Notes under the pieces: model-generated | Told to the model about the DNA's origin: nothing | What the model saw: the letters and a program-made list of their open reading frames with translations, nothing else | Database searches by the model: none | In this document: in pieces, positions 1 to 7,517 of the stretch | How the letters are laid out: each line of letters begins with the position of its first letter | Numbering within the stretch: position 1 is the first letter of the stretch | NCBI RefSeq assembly: GCF_018918025.1 | Contig: NZ_JAHLPT010000020.1 | Coordinates: 1 to 41,197, forward strand | Direction: 5' to 3' | DNA length: 41,197 bases | Origin: Oscillibacter sp. MSJ-31 | Lineage (GTDB): Bacteria > Bacillota > Clostridia > Oscillospirales > Oscillospiraceae | Position numbers and translations under genes: made by a program

Positions 1-283
1 GCTCGAGCGCTTGGCTCACCAAAGAAACCGTCCATCCATTGCCCTCCCATTATAACAAAAATAAGCATAGCTTCCGAGGCTTCCTATACGCTTCGGGTGC
101 TATGCTTATTTTGTACCAACCAAAGAAGAACGCCTCCGGCAGCGCAAAAATTGCGTCGCCATAGACAAAGATAAGGCGGCGCGGCTCCGAGGTGCAAATG
201 ATAACTTTCTGATAACAGTTCGGCTTTTCGGTAGCTTTGTTCCCTTGGTTACGGTATTGTTCGTTGCGAAAGGGGCTGATACC
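1..283. other. Intergenic end segment of integrated element
   Basis: I see no credible gene upstream of the integrase. The stretch contains one strong inverted repeat (58-112, listed separately) and then the integrase ribosome binding site at about 270-274. The open frames on either strand here overlap the hairpin or the integrase and have no ribosome binding site. Because the integrase and tRNA arrangement puts the element to the left, the rest of its cargo should lie before position 1. Confidence 0.6.
58..112. terminator. Long hairpin, probable bidirectional terminator
   Basis: A perfect 14-bp inverted repeat (58-71 with 99-112) begins with an A run on the left and ends with a T run on the right, so it could terminate transcription in either direction. 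The loop is 27 nt. It probably ends a gene lying left of the window, such as an excisionase, and insulates the integrase. Confidence 0.65.
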
Positions 284-1435
284 ATGCCAAAACGACGAGC
301 AAACGGCGAAGGGAATATCCGAAAGCGCAAGGACGGACGCTGGGAGGGAAGATACACTGTCGGTCACGATCCGGAAACCGGAAAGGCCATCATCAAAAAT
401 GTCCTCGGCAAGACGCAAGCGGAAGTAAAAGAAAAGCTGAAAAAAGCCATCGAGGAAAACGTCGGTATCGACTACGGACGGGCCAAGACCTACACGGTGG
501 GGAGTTGGCTGGAGGTCTGGATGGAAAACTACGCAAAAATCAAGCTGCGCCCATCGACCTTCAAAACCTCGCAAGGCTTTCTGAAAAACCACATCAAACC
601 GCAAATCGGCAGCATTCCGCTGGCAGACTTGACTTTTCTGGACTTACAGCGCTTCTACAAACATCTGTTGGACGGCGGCCGGGTAGACCGCATCGAAGCG
701 AAAAAGAAACCGAAAGGTCTGGCGCCCAAAACAGTGCGCAACATCCACCAGATGATCGGCTCGGCATACAACCTCGCCGAGGAACAGCGCCTCGTCACAA
801 AAAATCCCACGCAGGGCTGCGCCTTGCCAAAGGTGGAGCACAAGGAGATGCGGACGCTGACCTCGGATCAACTCAGCGCCTTCTTCCAAGAAGCCAGAGA
901 CAGCGGCGTGTACGAGCTCTACTACCTCGACCTCGCCACAGGACTACGCCGTGGGGAACTGCTGGGATTGAAGTGGACGGATGTCGACCTCGACCGTGGT
1001 GTGCTGAAAATCCAACGGGCCATCTCACGGCAGAACGGCAAGGTAGTCGAGGCACCGCTGAAAACGAAAAACGCCTACCGCACGCTGCCGCTGTCGGCAG
1101 ACGCGATAAGCGTTCTGAAAATGCAAAAATGTAAGATCGGAAATAGCGAGTGGGTGTTCCCGTCCCCCACCGGAGGCCCCATGTCGCCGGACAGCGTCCT
1201 GCACATGCTCCAGCGGGTGCTGAAACGGGCTGGGCTGCCCCGCATCCGATTCCACGATCTCCGTCACACCTTCGCGACGATGGCGCTCCAGAACGGCGTG
1301 GACGTGAAAACGGTGTCCTCGATGCTGGGCCACTACTCGGCGGGGTTCACGCTGGACACCTACGCCCACGTCACCACCGACGCCCAACTCAAGGCTGCCC
1401 AGACGATGGGCAATATCCTATCCCGTGCCGTCTGA
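284..1435 (+). CDS. Tyrosine-type site-specific integrase
   Basis: The 383-aa protein is a phage or integrative-element integrase that would integrate and excise the element lying to the left. It has an AP2-like arm-binding domain (about 9-60), a SAM-like core-binding domain (about 70-170) and a C-terminal catalytic domain. The catalytic residues are visible: Arg222 in TGLRRGE, His324 and Arg327 in HDLRH, His350 in the LGH motif, and nucleophile Tyr360. I chose the ATG at 284 because AGGGG lies 9 nt upstream; an in-frame ATG at 245 lacks a ribosome binding site. The gene points at the 3' end of tRNA-Arg 118 bp away, the usual arrangement for a tRNA-targeting integrase. Length and motifs are complete, so it may be active. 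Confidence 0.93.
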   Translation: MPKRRANGEGNIRKRKDGRWEGRYTVGHDPETGKAIIKNVLGKTQAEVKEKLKKAIEENVGIDYGRAKTYTVGSWLEVWMENYAKIKLRPSTFKTSQGFLKNHIKPQIGSIPLADLTFLDLQRFYKHLLDGGRVDRIEAKKKPKGLAPKTVRNIHQMIGSAYNLAEEQRLVTKNPTQGCALPKVEHKEMRTLTSDQLSAFFQEARDSGVYELYYLDLATGLRRGELLGLKWTDVDLDRGVLKIQRAISRQNGKVVEAPLKTKNAYRTLPLSADAISVLKMQKCKIGNSEWVFPSPTGGPMSPDSVLHMLQRVLKRAGLPRIRFHDLRHTFATMALQNGVDVKTVSSMLGHYSAGFTLDTYAHVTTDAQLKAAQTMGNILSRAV

Positions 1436-1460
1436 TGCTTTCCGCTACCCGCTCCCGTTG

Positions 1461-1479
1461 GGGTCAGCGTTTGGGTCAG
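1461..1479. repeat. Direct repeats GGGTCAG, candidate integrase arm sites
   Basis: GGGTCAG occurs at 1461-1467 and again at 1473-1479, each preceded by a TTG-type sequence, just past the integrase stop codon and before the tRNA. Short direct repeats in this position are often arm-type binding sites for tyrosine integrases. Assignment as binding sites is inference. Confidence 0.45.
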
Positions 1480-1520
1480 AAAAAAGCGGCACACTAAAAA
1501 CGGAACTTATGAAAAGCAAA

Positions 1521-1550
1521 AGTCCTCGAAATCAGACGATTTCGAGGACT
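1521..1550. terminator. Terminator between integrase and tRNA-Arg
   Basis: A perfect 13-bp stem (1521-1533 with 1538-1550) with a 4-nt loop is flanked by AAA on the left and TTT on the right. It starts 2 nt beyond the encoded CCA end of the tRNA on the minus strand and also follows the plus-strand integrase, so it can serve both. Confidence 0.85.
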
Positions 1551-1552
1551 TT

Positions 1553-1629
1553 TGGTACGCCGTGAGGGATTCGAACCCCCGGCCTTCTGGTCCGTAGCCA
1601 GACGCTCTATCCAGCTGAGCTAACGGCGC
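1553..1629 (-). tRNA. tRNA-Arg (anticodon ACG)
   Basis: The minus strand folds as a complete class I tRNA. The anticodon stem TCTGG/CCAGA encloses the loop CTACGGA, giving anticodon ACG (arginine, CGN codons after A34 to inosine editing). The T-loop is TTCGAAT, the D-arm has the usual AGCTCAGC...GAGCG form, and the CCA end is encoded at 1553-1555. The acceptor stem closes with a G-U pair at position 1-72. The intact gene sits beside an integrase, which suggests its 3' end is the attachment site. Confidence 0.93.
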
Positions 1630-1652
1630 GTGTCCTTTCAGACAACAAAGGC

Positions 1653-1681
1653 AGTATAGCACTGTGAAGCGCAAAATGCAA
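1653..1681 (-). promoter_or_regulatory. Promoter of tRNA-Arg
   Basis: On the minus strand TTGCAT is followed after 17 bp by TATACT, placing transcription start about 15 nt before the mature tRNA 5' end. Confidence 0.7.
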
Positions 1682-1751
1682 GCCCTTTTTCAAATTTTTT
1701 ACTGTTTTCGTTTGATTATACCGCAGCGGGCACTTTCATCCGATAAAATAT

Positions 1752-1788
1752 GCAGGCGTCAGCGGCGGGATTCGCCGCCGACGCCTGC
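1752..1788 (-). terminator. Terminator of arcA
   Basis: A 9-bp outer stem (1752-1760 with 1780-1788) and a 6-bp inner stem with a 5-nt loop lie just after the arcA stop codon. On the minus strand the hairpin is followed by ATATTTTAT. Confidence 0.8.
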
Positions 1789-1815
1789 TTTCCGCTTGAA
1801 AAGCTCGCCAGACGC

Positions 1816-3036
1816 TTACAGGTCGTCGCGGTTGACTGGGCAGGACATACAGCGCGGACCACCGCGGCCGCGGGAAAGCTCCGCGGACGGGATGGTGATG
1901 ACGTCGATGCCCTTCTTGACGAGCAGCTCGTTGGTGACGTAGTTGCGGTCATAGGTGATGACGCGCCCGGGCGCAATGCAGAGGGTATTCGAGCCGTCGT
2001 TCCACTGCTCGCGCTGCGCAGCCAGCAGATCGCCGCCGCCGCAGCGGATCAGGTCGACCGCAGGCAACTTGAGCTCAAGAGCCAGAATATCCTTCAGCTC
2101 GTCCTTGAGGGCGGCGAACTTCAGCTCACCGTGCTCGTCGAGCATCATCTCGTAGACGCTCAGCGGGCCCTCGATCTCCGGATGGATGGTGAACTTGTCG
2201 TAATCGACCATCGTAAAGACGGTATCGAGGTGCATGAACGCGCGGGTCTCGGGGATATCGAAGGCAAGGACCTTCTTGAAACCGGAGTTCTGCAGCAGGT
2301 TGCGGGCAAAGGTCTCCGCGCCGGAGACGGTGGTGCGCTGGGACAGGCCGACCGCCACGATGTCTTTGGAGAGCACGAGCACGTCGCCGCCCTCGATGGA
2401 GTAGCTGTCGGAAAGGTCGTACCACTGCTTGTTCTCCTCCGTGGCAAAGTCACGGTTGTAGAGGTACATATACTTGAGCAGCAGGCTCTCGCGCTTGCGG
2501 GCGGGCGTGTGCATCCGGTGGATGTTGATGCCGTTGCCGACGCAGGCGCCGGGGTCGCGGGTGAAGTAGAGGTTGGGCATCGGATCGGAGACGAAGGGAT
2601 AGTCGTCCTCAACGAGGTCCATGAGGGAGGTGGCCTCCTTGGTGGCGACCTCGCTGCGCTTGATGCCGGCGATCAGCTCGGCGACCATCTGCTTGGGCGG
2701 CATATTCAGGAGATAGCTCGTCATGGACGCGCGCAGGCCCTTGGCATGGATCTTGCTGATGTTCAGGAAGTCGTTCACCAACTGGATCTGGCGGGCGGGA
2801 TCGGCGATGGCCTTGGCGACCTCGTCGACATAGTAGACGACCTCGACGCCGTTCTCACGCAGCACGCGGGCAAAGTTGTCATGCTCCTCCTGCGCGATCT
2901 TGAGGTAGGGCACGTCGTCGAACAGCAGACGCTCGAGCGTAGCGGGCGTCAGCGCCTCCAGCTCCTTGCCGGGGCGATGCAGCAGGACCTTATTGAGCTT
3001 ACCGATCTCTGAAAAATTATGGATACCGGGGTACAT
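1816..3036 (-). CDS. arcA: Arginine deiminase
   Basis: The 406-aa protein hydrolyses arginine to citrulline and ammonia in the cytoplasm, the first step of the arginine deiminase pathway, which supplies ATP and acid resistance when coupled to ArcB and ArcC. Family motifs seen are FTRDP, EGGDVL, HLDTVFT and the C-terminal GPRCMS, whose Cys396 is the catalytic nucleophile. Length is normal for ArcA. I chose the ATG at 3036 because AAGGAG lies 5-6 nt upstream; the longer frame to 3084 adds 16 residues with no family match. The C-terminal CPVNRDDL differs slightly from the common MPFxREDL ending. Neighbours upstream are a MocR-type regulator and a YjiH-type membrane protein. No ornithine carbamoyltransferase or carbamate kinase gene is in the window. 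Confidence 0.97.
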   Translation of the reverse strand: MYPGIHNFSEIGKLNKVLLHRPGKELEALTPATLERLLFDDVPYLKIAQEEHDNFARVLRENGVEVVYYVDEVAKAIADPARQIQLVNDFLNISKIHAKGLRASMTSYLLNMPPKQMVAELIAGIKRSEVATKEATSLMDLVEDDYPFVSDPMPNLYFTRDPGACVGNGINIHRMHTPARKRESLLLKYMYLYNRDFATEENKQWYDLSDSYSIEGGDVLVLSKDIVAVGLSQRTTVSGAETFARNLLQNSGFKKVLAFDIPETRAFMHLDTVFTMVDYDKFTIHPEIEGPLSVYEMMLDEHGELKFAALKDELKDILALELKLPAVDLIRCGGGDLLAAQREQWNDGSNTLCIAPGRVITYDRNYVTNELLVKKGIDVITIPSAELSRGRGGPRCMSCPVNRDDL

Positions 3037-3242
3037 ACTTGCTCCTTTCCCGGGACGGCAGCGCGCAGCACGCGCCACTCCCAACGGTCTGAACAGCAGC
3101 CGAAAATCCGTCGGCTTGCTTATTCAGGTTCAACAATTTTTATCTGGATGCTCGCGCGTTTCTCATAGCTTTTCACTAAAACCAGTATACTCGGCCGCGC
3201 GAAAAATGGTAGTATCAGTGTTTTGCGTTTTTCATGTGCCAG
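3037..3242 (-). promoter_or_regulatory. arcA promoter region with possible regulator sites
   Basis: This 206-bp gap between the mocR stop and arcA holds a TATACT -10 candidate on the minus strand (3184-3189) without a recognisable -35, which suggests activator dependence. Read on the plus strand, ACCAGT (3181-3186) and ATCAGT (3214-3219) form imperfect direct repeats over and upstream of this -10. Similar TACCAGT repeats occur upstream of yjiH. They are candidate sites for the linked MocR-type regulator; this is inference. Confidence 0.45.
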
Positions 3243-4730
3243 TCAGCCTTCAAGCGACTCCAGCAGCGCCGCGCGAAAGACCTCCATGCCGGCGAGCAGG
3301 CGCTCGTCCGACTCATAGGAGTAGTTGATGCGGACATAGTTCCGCCCGCCGTTCTTGAACGGGTAGAACACATAGCCCGGAATGAGGATCAGGCCCATGT
3401 TGTAGGCCCGGTTGATGAACCGCTTGCTGTCCACCCCGTCGGGCAGGCGGCACCAGATGTACACGCCGCCGCGCGGTCGCTCATAGGACACGCCGAGGGC
3501 AGCCATCTCGTCAAGCTTCTCACACACGAGCCGCTGCTTGCGGCTGTAGCTGGCGCGGAACTCATCGAGCGCCTTATAGTAGGTGCCGTCGTCGAGATAG
3601 CGGCCCAGCAGCTTCTGCGTCATCCAGTCCGACGCCATCAGGCGCACGGAGACCAGATAGCTCAGGCTGCGGATGACGTCGGCATTCGCCGCAACGACCG
3701 CGATGCTCAGGCCCGTGACGAAGGTCAGCGAGAAGGAATAGATGTAAATGACGTTTTCCAGCGTGTCGAACGCCTTGATGGGCGGCAGCTTCTCGCCCTC
3801 GTAAACGAGCTCGCTCGCGGCGTCCTCCTCCACGATGGGAACACGGTAGGTGTTGGAGATCTCGATGATCTTCTTCCGCCGCTCCAGCGAGAGGATGTGG
3901 CCGGTGGGATCGTGAAAGCTCGAATTGACGAAAATGAAGCGCGGATGCTTGTGAAGGATGAGCTTTTCAAGCAGGTCCACGCGCATCCCGTCCTGATCCA
4001 CCGGCACGGTGAGGATCTTCGCGCCGGCCAGCTCCATCGCGCGGGACATATCCGGGTGGACCGGCTCCTCCATGACCACGGTGTCGCCGGGCTGGACGAG
4101 GAGCGTCACGATGAAGTCCACCGCCTGATTCGTCTCGGACAATATCTGTATTTCGCCGGTGGACGCCTTGACGCCCTTGGTGCTGAGGAAGGAGACAAGC
4201 TTCTGCCGCAGGAACTTGTCGCCCTTATAGGGGCTGTAGAAATACTGGCAGCAGCCCGCGCTCGTCATCAGCGGCGCGATGTCGTGCGCGACGCGCTCGG
4301 GACGGAACACCTCGTTGGTGGAGATGCCGCTGCCGAGGGAGTATTTGCTCTCGTCGGTAAAGCGCTGGAAAAGATCGTCAAAGGTCTTTTCCATGTCGAG
4401 GTGGCGATCCTTGATCTCATTGATCCAGTTCACGCGGCGGCTCGGCTTGTCGGAGGCTCCCGCCTCCCCTTTCCCGCCGTCCTCCGCCGCGGGCGGGACG
4501 GCGACGACGTAGCCGATGCCCTGCCGGGACTCGATCCATGCGTCGCTCTTGAGCTCGCCATACGCCTTGACGACCGTGTTGCGGTGGACCTCAAGCATTT
4601 GAGCCAGGCCGCGCTCCGAGGGCAGCACGCTGCCGGACGGCAGCGCACCGCACATGATCTGCGCGCGAAGCTGATCCACGATCTGCAGATAGACCGGTAT
4701 TTTGCTTTGTTTATCCAGCTTGACGTCCAT
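3243..4730 (-). CDS. MocR-type regulator (GntR wHTH + aminotransferase fold)
   Basis: The 495-aa protein has a GntR winged helix at about 8-76 (including PSERGLAQML and HRNTVVKAYGEL) and a fold-type I aminotransferase-like domain at about 125-490. MocR regulators use this domain to sense PLP or an amino-acid aldimine. The segment that should hold the PLP Schiff-base lysine (usually SFSK) reads SFSL here: Leu335, codon CTG at 3726-3728. The following arginine is also replaced (GLSIA instead of GLR-G). Asp303, the DPTG motif and the VRINYS arginine are kept, so the site may bind a ligand without forming an internal aldimine. It lies between yjiH and arcA on the same strand and probably regulates them. 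GGAGAAAGC precedes the ATG. It is unlikely to be an active aminotransferase. Confidence 0.88.
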   Translation of the reverse strand: MDVKLDKQSKIPVYLQIVDQLRAQIMCGALPSGSVLPSERGLAQMLEVHRNTVVKAYGELKSDAWIESRQGIGYVVAVPPAAEDGGKGEAGASDKPSRRVNWINEIKDRHLDMEKTFDDLFQRFTDESKYSLGSGISTNEVFRPERVAHDIAPLMTSAGCCQYFYSPYKGDKFLRQKLVSFLSTKGVKASTGEIQILSETNQAVDFIVTLLVQPGDTVVMEEPVHPDMSRAMELAGAKILTVPVDQDGMRVDLLEKLILHKHPRFIFVNSSFHDPTGHILSLERRKKIIEISNTYRVPIVEEDAASELVYEGEKLPPIKAFDTLENVIYIYSFSLTFVTGLSIAVVAANADVIRSLSYLVSVRLMASDWMTQKLLGRYLDDGTYYKALDEFRASYSRKQRLVCEKLDEMAALGVSYERPRGGVYIWCRLPDGVDSKRFINRAYNMGLILIPGYVFYPFKNGGRNYVRINYSYESDERLLAGMEVFRAALLESLEG

Positions 4731-4765
4731 GCTTTCTCCTTCCGTGCGCAGCGCCTGGTGAAATA

Positions 4766-4798
4766 AGAGCCGGAGAACCTCTACGGTGCTCCGGCTCT
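4766..4798 (-). terminator. Terminator after yjiH-type gene
   Basis: A perfect 10-bp stem (4766-4775 with 4789-4798) with a 13-nt loop lies in the 103-bp gap between the yjiH-type gene and mocR. On the minus strand it is followed by TTATTTC. It would reduce but may not abolish read-through to mocR, for which I see no separate strong promoter. Confidence 0.7.
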
Positions 4799-4833
4799 CG
4801 TTTGCTATGTAACGATGATCCTGCCCGTCTTAC

Positions 4834-6207
4834 TTAAAACAGCAAATGCGCGATGGGGCAGACGATCAGCAGGCTGATGATAGTACGCTCAAGGAAGATC
4901 ACGAACAGCTCCCAGATGTTGAGGGGCAGCTTGGAGCCGAGGATCAGACCGCCGACCTCGGAGAGGTAGAGCACCTGCGTGACGGAGACGACCGCGACGA
5001 TGAAGCGGGCCATATCGCTGGCACACTCCGCGATCAGAATGGCGGGCGTGAGCATATCGGTGAAGCCGACGATCATCGTGGAGGCAACCGCACCGGCCTC
5101 GGGCACACCGAGCAGCTCCAGCAGGGGCTTGAAGGGCAGACCCAGCCAGGCGAAGATCGGGGTGTGGTTGGCAAGGATCAGAGCAACGGTACCGACCGCC
5201 ATAACGGTGGGCAGAACGCCGAACCACATGCTGCAGGCGTTCTTGGCGCCGCTGGCGAAGAACTCGCCGATGCCCTTGTGCTGCGCGACGCGCTTGAGCG
5301 CGAGGTCCATGCCGTACTCAGTGGAGTTCTTGTAGCCCTCGGGCAGGGTGTCGGGAGCGGCCTTGCCGGGAACCAGATAGGTGTTGGGCTTGTTGCGCAG
5401 CGGGTAGAGATAGGGGCAGATGATGGCGCAGACGATGCCGACGAGGCAGACGATCAGGTAGTAGATGCCGAACTTGTCGAGCATACCGACCGTATCGAGA
5501 ACGACGAGGGTGAAGGTGATGGAAACAGCGGAGAAGAGCGTCGCGATGATGCTCGCTTCCTTGGCGGTGTAGTAGCCGCCCTCGTACTGGTTGCAGGTGA
5601 GCATAACGCCGAGGGTGCCGTCGCCGATCCATGAGGTGATGCAGTCGACCGCGGCACGACCGGGGACCTTGAAGAGCGGGCGCATGACCTTGGTGAGCTT
5701 TGCGCCGACGAACTCGAGCAGACCGAAGTCGAGCAGCAGGGGCAGCAGGATGGCTGCAATAACGAAGATGATGACGAGGGTGGTGAGCAGGTCGTAGAGC
5801 ACGAAGCCGCCCTGATCGCCGCTGGTGATGAGGCTCACAAGGCCGGTGCCCTCAGAGCCCACACCGAGGTAGGTCAGCCACACGAAGATGGCGGCCAGCA
5901 CACGGATGACGACCCAGATGGGGCCGCAGGCAAAGCATTCCTTGAGGATGGGACTGTCCATGATGAACTTGGGCTTTCCCAACGCAACAAGGCACATGAC
6001 GGCGGAGACCGTCAGGATGATGACGCACAGCAGGGGCAGGAAGCCGCCGATGGCGCCGGAGATGATGTCCGCGATGATCTTGACGACGACCGTCCAATCA
6101 CCGTCCGCATTCTTGACGGGGATCATGAACAGGATAACGCCGATGATCGAGGGGATGAGGAACAGAGCCTTCAGGCTGCCTCTGCTTTTCGTGGTGTTAT
6201 TTTCCAC
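4834..6207 (-). CDS. YjiH-family membrane protein (nucleoside-recognition/Gate fold)
   Basis: This 457-aa polytopic membrane protein resembles YjiH, with many hydrophobic helices and paired Gate-type segments around LLPLLLDFGLLEFVGAKL and GFTDMLTPAILIAECASD. The transport substrate of YjiH proteins is not established. Linkage to arginine deiminase and a MocR regulator suggests uptake or exchange of arginine, citrulline or ornithine, but this is inference. I chose the GTG at 6207 because AAGGAG lies 10 nt upstream; the in-frame ATG at 6249 is upstream of that ribosome binding site. The C-terminus ends in a hydrophobic helix. Confidence 0.82.
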   Translation of the reverse strand: MENNTTKSRGSLKALFLIPSIIGVILFMIPVKNADGDWTVVVKIIADIISGAIGGFLPLLCVIILTVSAVMCLVALGKPKFIMDSPILKECFACGPIWVVIRVLAAIFVWLTYLGVGSEGTGLVSLITSGDQGGFVLYDLLTTLVIIFVIAAILLPLLLDFGLLEFVGAKLTKVMRPLFKVPGRAAVDCITSWIGDGTLGVMLTCNQYEGGYYTAKEASIIATLFSAVSITFTLVVLDTVGMLDKFGIYYLIVCLVGIVCAIICPYLYPLRNKPNTYLVPGKAAPDTLPEGYKNSTEYGMDLALKRVAQHKGIGEFFASGAKNACSMWFGVLPTVMAVGTVALILANHTPIFAWLGLPFKPLLELLGVPEAGAVASTMIVGFTDMLTPAILIAECASDMARFIVAVVSVTQVLYLSEVGGLILGSKLPLNIWELFVIFLERTIISLLIVCPIAHLLF

Positions 6208-6529
6208 TTTCTTCTCTCTCCTTAAAAGATAGATTGACGCGAGAGCCAAAAACCGATCTTCCTTCCCGTCTTTTTTTGGTCAATTCGCTGTCATTTACTA
6301 CTTTATACTAAATTAACAGGTTCGCAAGTACCAGTTGTAGTTGCAGATTGTATACCAGTCATGAATTCAGCAGCACTTCTGCCTCTTTTTATGTGCATTT
6401 GGCTCAAATTCAAGCGCCGTTTTTTGGTATTTCCGCCCGTTTTTCCCGTTTGTCACAGCAAAATGACCACATCGGTGCTCTCCGATTTGGTCCTTTGGCA
6501 GAATTGGCCTGAATGCAGCGTTTTTCCAC
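6208..6529 (-). promoter_or_regulatory. Regulatory region of yjiH with TACCAGT direct repeats
   Basis: This 322-bp gap is AT-rich compared with its neighbours and holds no gene I can support. TACCAGT occurs twice on the plus strand (6329-6335 and 6353-6359), 24 bp start to start. MocR regulators such as GabR bind direct repeats of the ATACCA type, so these are candidate operators for the linked regulator. A possible -10 (TATAAA on the minus strand, about 6302-6307) lies between the repeats and the gene, without a convincing -35. Confidence 0.5.
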
Positions 6530-6946
6530 TCAGCGCGGAGCCAGCGTGACCGTGAGCCGGTTCTCGCTCACCGTTTCGTCCCGCACCGTCAGGCGGTAGC
6601 ATAGCTCCAGCGTGCCGCACGCTCCGTCAAAGGACGCGCAAACGCTGTCCGTGTGAAGCTCCATTGTCAAGCGTCCGAGGGGAAGCTCATAGAATATGGT
6701 ATGGCACTCTCCCGCCGCGAAGGTCATCTCGCTGCGCACCGCGCCGCGGCGCGTGAGCGTGACTCGGCCGTCCGCGAAGCGGAGCAGTGTTTTGACGGTA
6801 CCGGCCTCCGACGGCTCTTCGTAGGCGAGCAGCCAGCCGTCCGCCGTATGCTTGAAGACGCCCTCGCACACCAGCTCGCTTACATCCTCCTCCGCGCCGG
6901 GGCAGCGCTGCACGCCGCACACGCGGACGGAAACGTCCTCTTTCAC
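6530..6946 (-). CDS. DUF1934 beta-barrel protein
   Basis: The 138-aa protein matches the DUF1934 (YwiB-like) pattern, a small calycin-like beta-barrel found in Firmicutes with no firmly established function. The recognisable parts are a middle segment with GVFKHTADGWLLAYEE, a repeated beta-strand pattern, and the C-terminal GTLELCYRLTV. It starts with GTG at 6946, preceded by AAGGGGGA with 6-7 nt spacing. It is divergent from the gene at 7056. Confidence 0.75.
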   Translation of the reverse strand: MKEDVSVRVCGVQRCPGAEEDVSELVCEGVFKHTADGWLLAYEEPSEAGTVKTLLRFADGRVTLTRRGAVRSEMTFAAGECHTIFYELPLGRLTMELHTDSVCASFDGACGTLELCYRLTVRDETVSENRLTVTLAPR

Positions 6947-7055
6947 AAGCGATCCCCCTTTCTTTTTTCACATTCTGCCTGTTTTTGCTATGGCATTTTG
7001 ACGCAGAGTGTGCTATCATCATGGAAACTGAAATCTGCATCACAGGAGGCGCAGC

Positions 7056-7463
7056 ATGAAAATCGAATTGACGGAAAAGCAATTCCGCCGTCTTCTTGAT
7101 CTGGTCTATATCGGCAACTGGGTGCTCAACTCCACGCGCGGCGACGACCGCATCCGCGAGTACGACGAGGTGGAGAGCACCGTTTTCTCCAACTGCATCA
7201 ACCACGGCATGGTGCCGCTGGTCGAGTCCTATCAGGGCGAGCTGATCCCCTCGCGCGCCTTCGCCGAGGGCGGCATCCACGAGGCTATTCTCGCCTACGA
7301 GGACACGATGTTCTTCGAGATCCTCGCGCAGGAGCTTGCCCTGCGCGACATGGACTCCGACGCGCCCACGCCGGAAAATTACGACGAGCTGCGCGAGCGC
7401 ATGGATGTGTACTTAGGTGAATTTGAGCAGCACGGGACCGACAACATCACCGTGGAAATGTAA
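7056..7463 (+). CDS. Conserved hypothetical protein
   Basis: I do not recognise a named family for this 135-aa acidic, probably cytosolic protein. It begins with a predicted helix (MKIELTEKQFRRLLDLVYIG) and is rich in Asp and Glu. No membrane segment or signal peptide is visible. The ribosome binding site is excellent (AGGAGG, 7 nt before the ATG). Its codon use, with G or C in most third positions, matches real genes of the window. It is divergent from the DUF1934 gene and convergent with the MATE gene, sharing a terminator with the latter. Confidence 0.8.
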   Translation: MKIELTEKQFRRLLDLVYIGNWVLNSTRGDDRIREYDEVESTVFSNCINHGMVPLVESYQGELIPSRAFAEGGIHEAILAYEDTMFFEILAQELALRDMDSDAPTPENYDELRERMDVYLGEFEQHGTDNITVEM

Positions 7464-7470
7464 GACCGGA

Positions 7471-7506
7471 AAAAAGAAACGCCGTGACCGCGCGGCTTTT
7501 CTTTTT
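7471..7506. terminator. Bidirectional terminator
   Basis: The left arm (A run, then GCCG) and right arm (CGGC, then T run) pair over about 14 bp with one mismatch. It lies between convergent genes ending at 7463 and 7518 and can end both transcripts. Confidence 0.8.
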
Positions 7507-7517
7507 TTGCACTTTCG

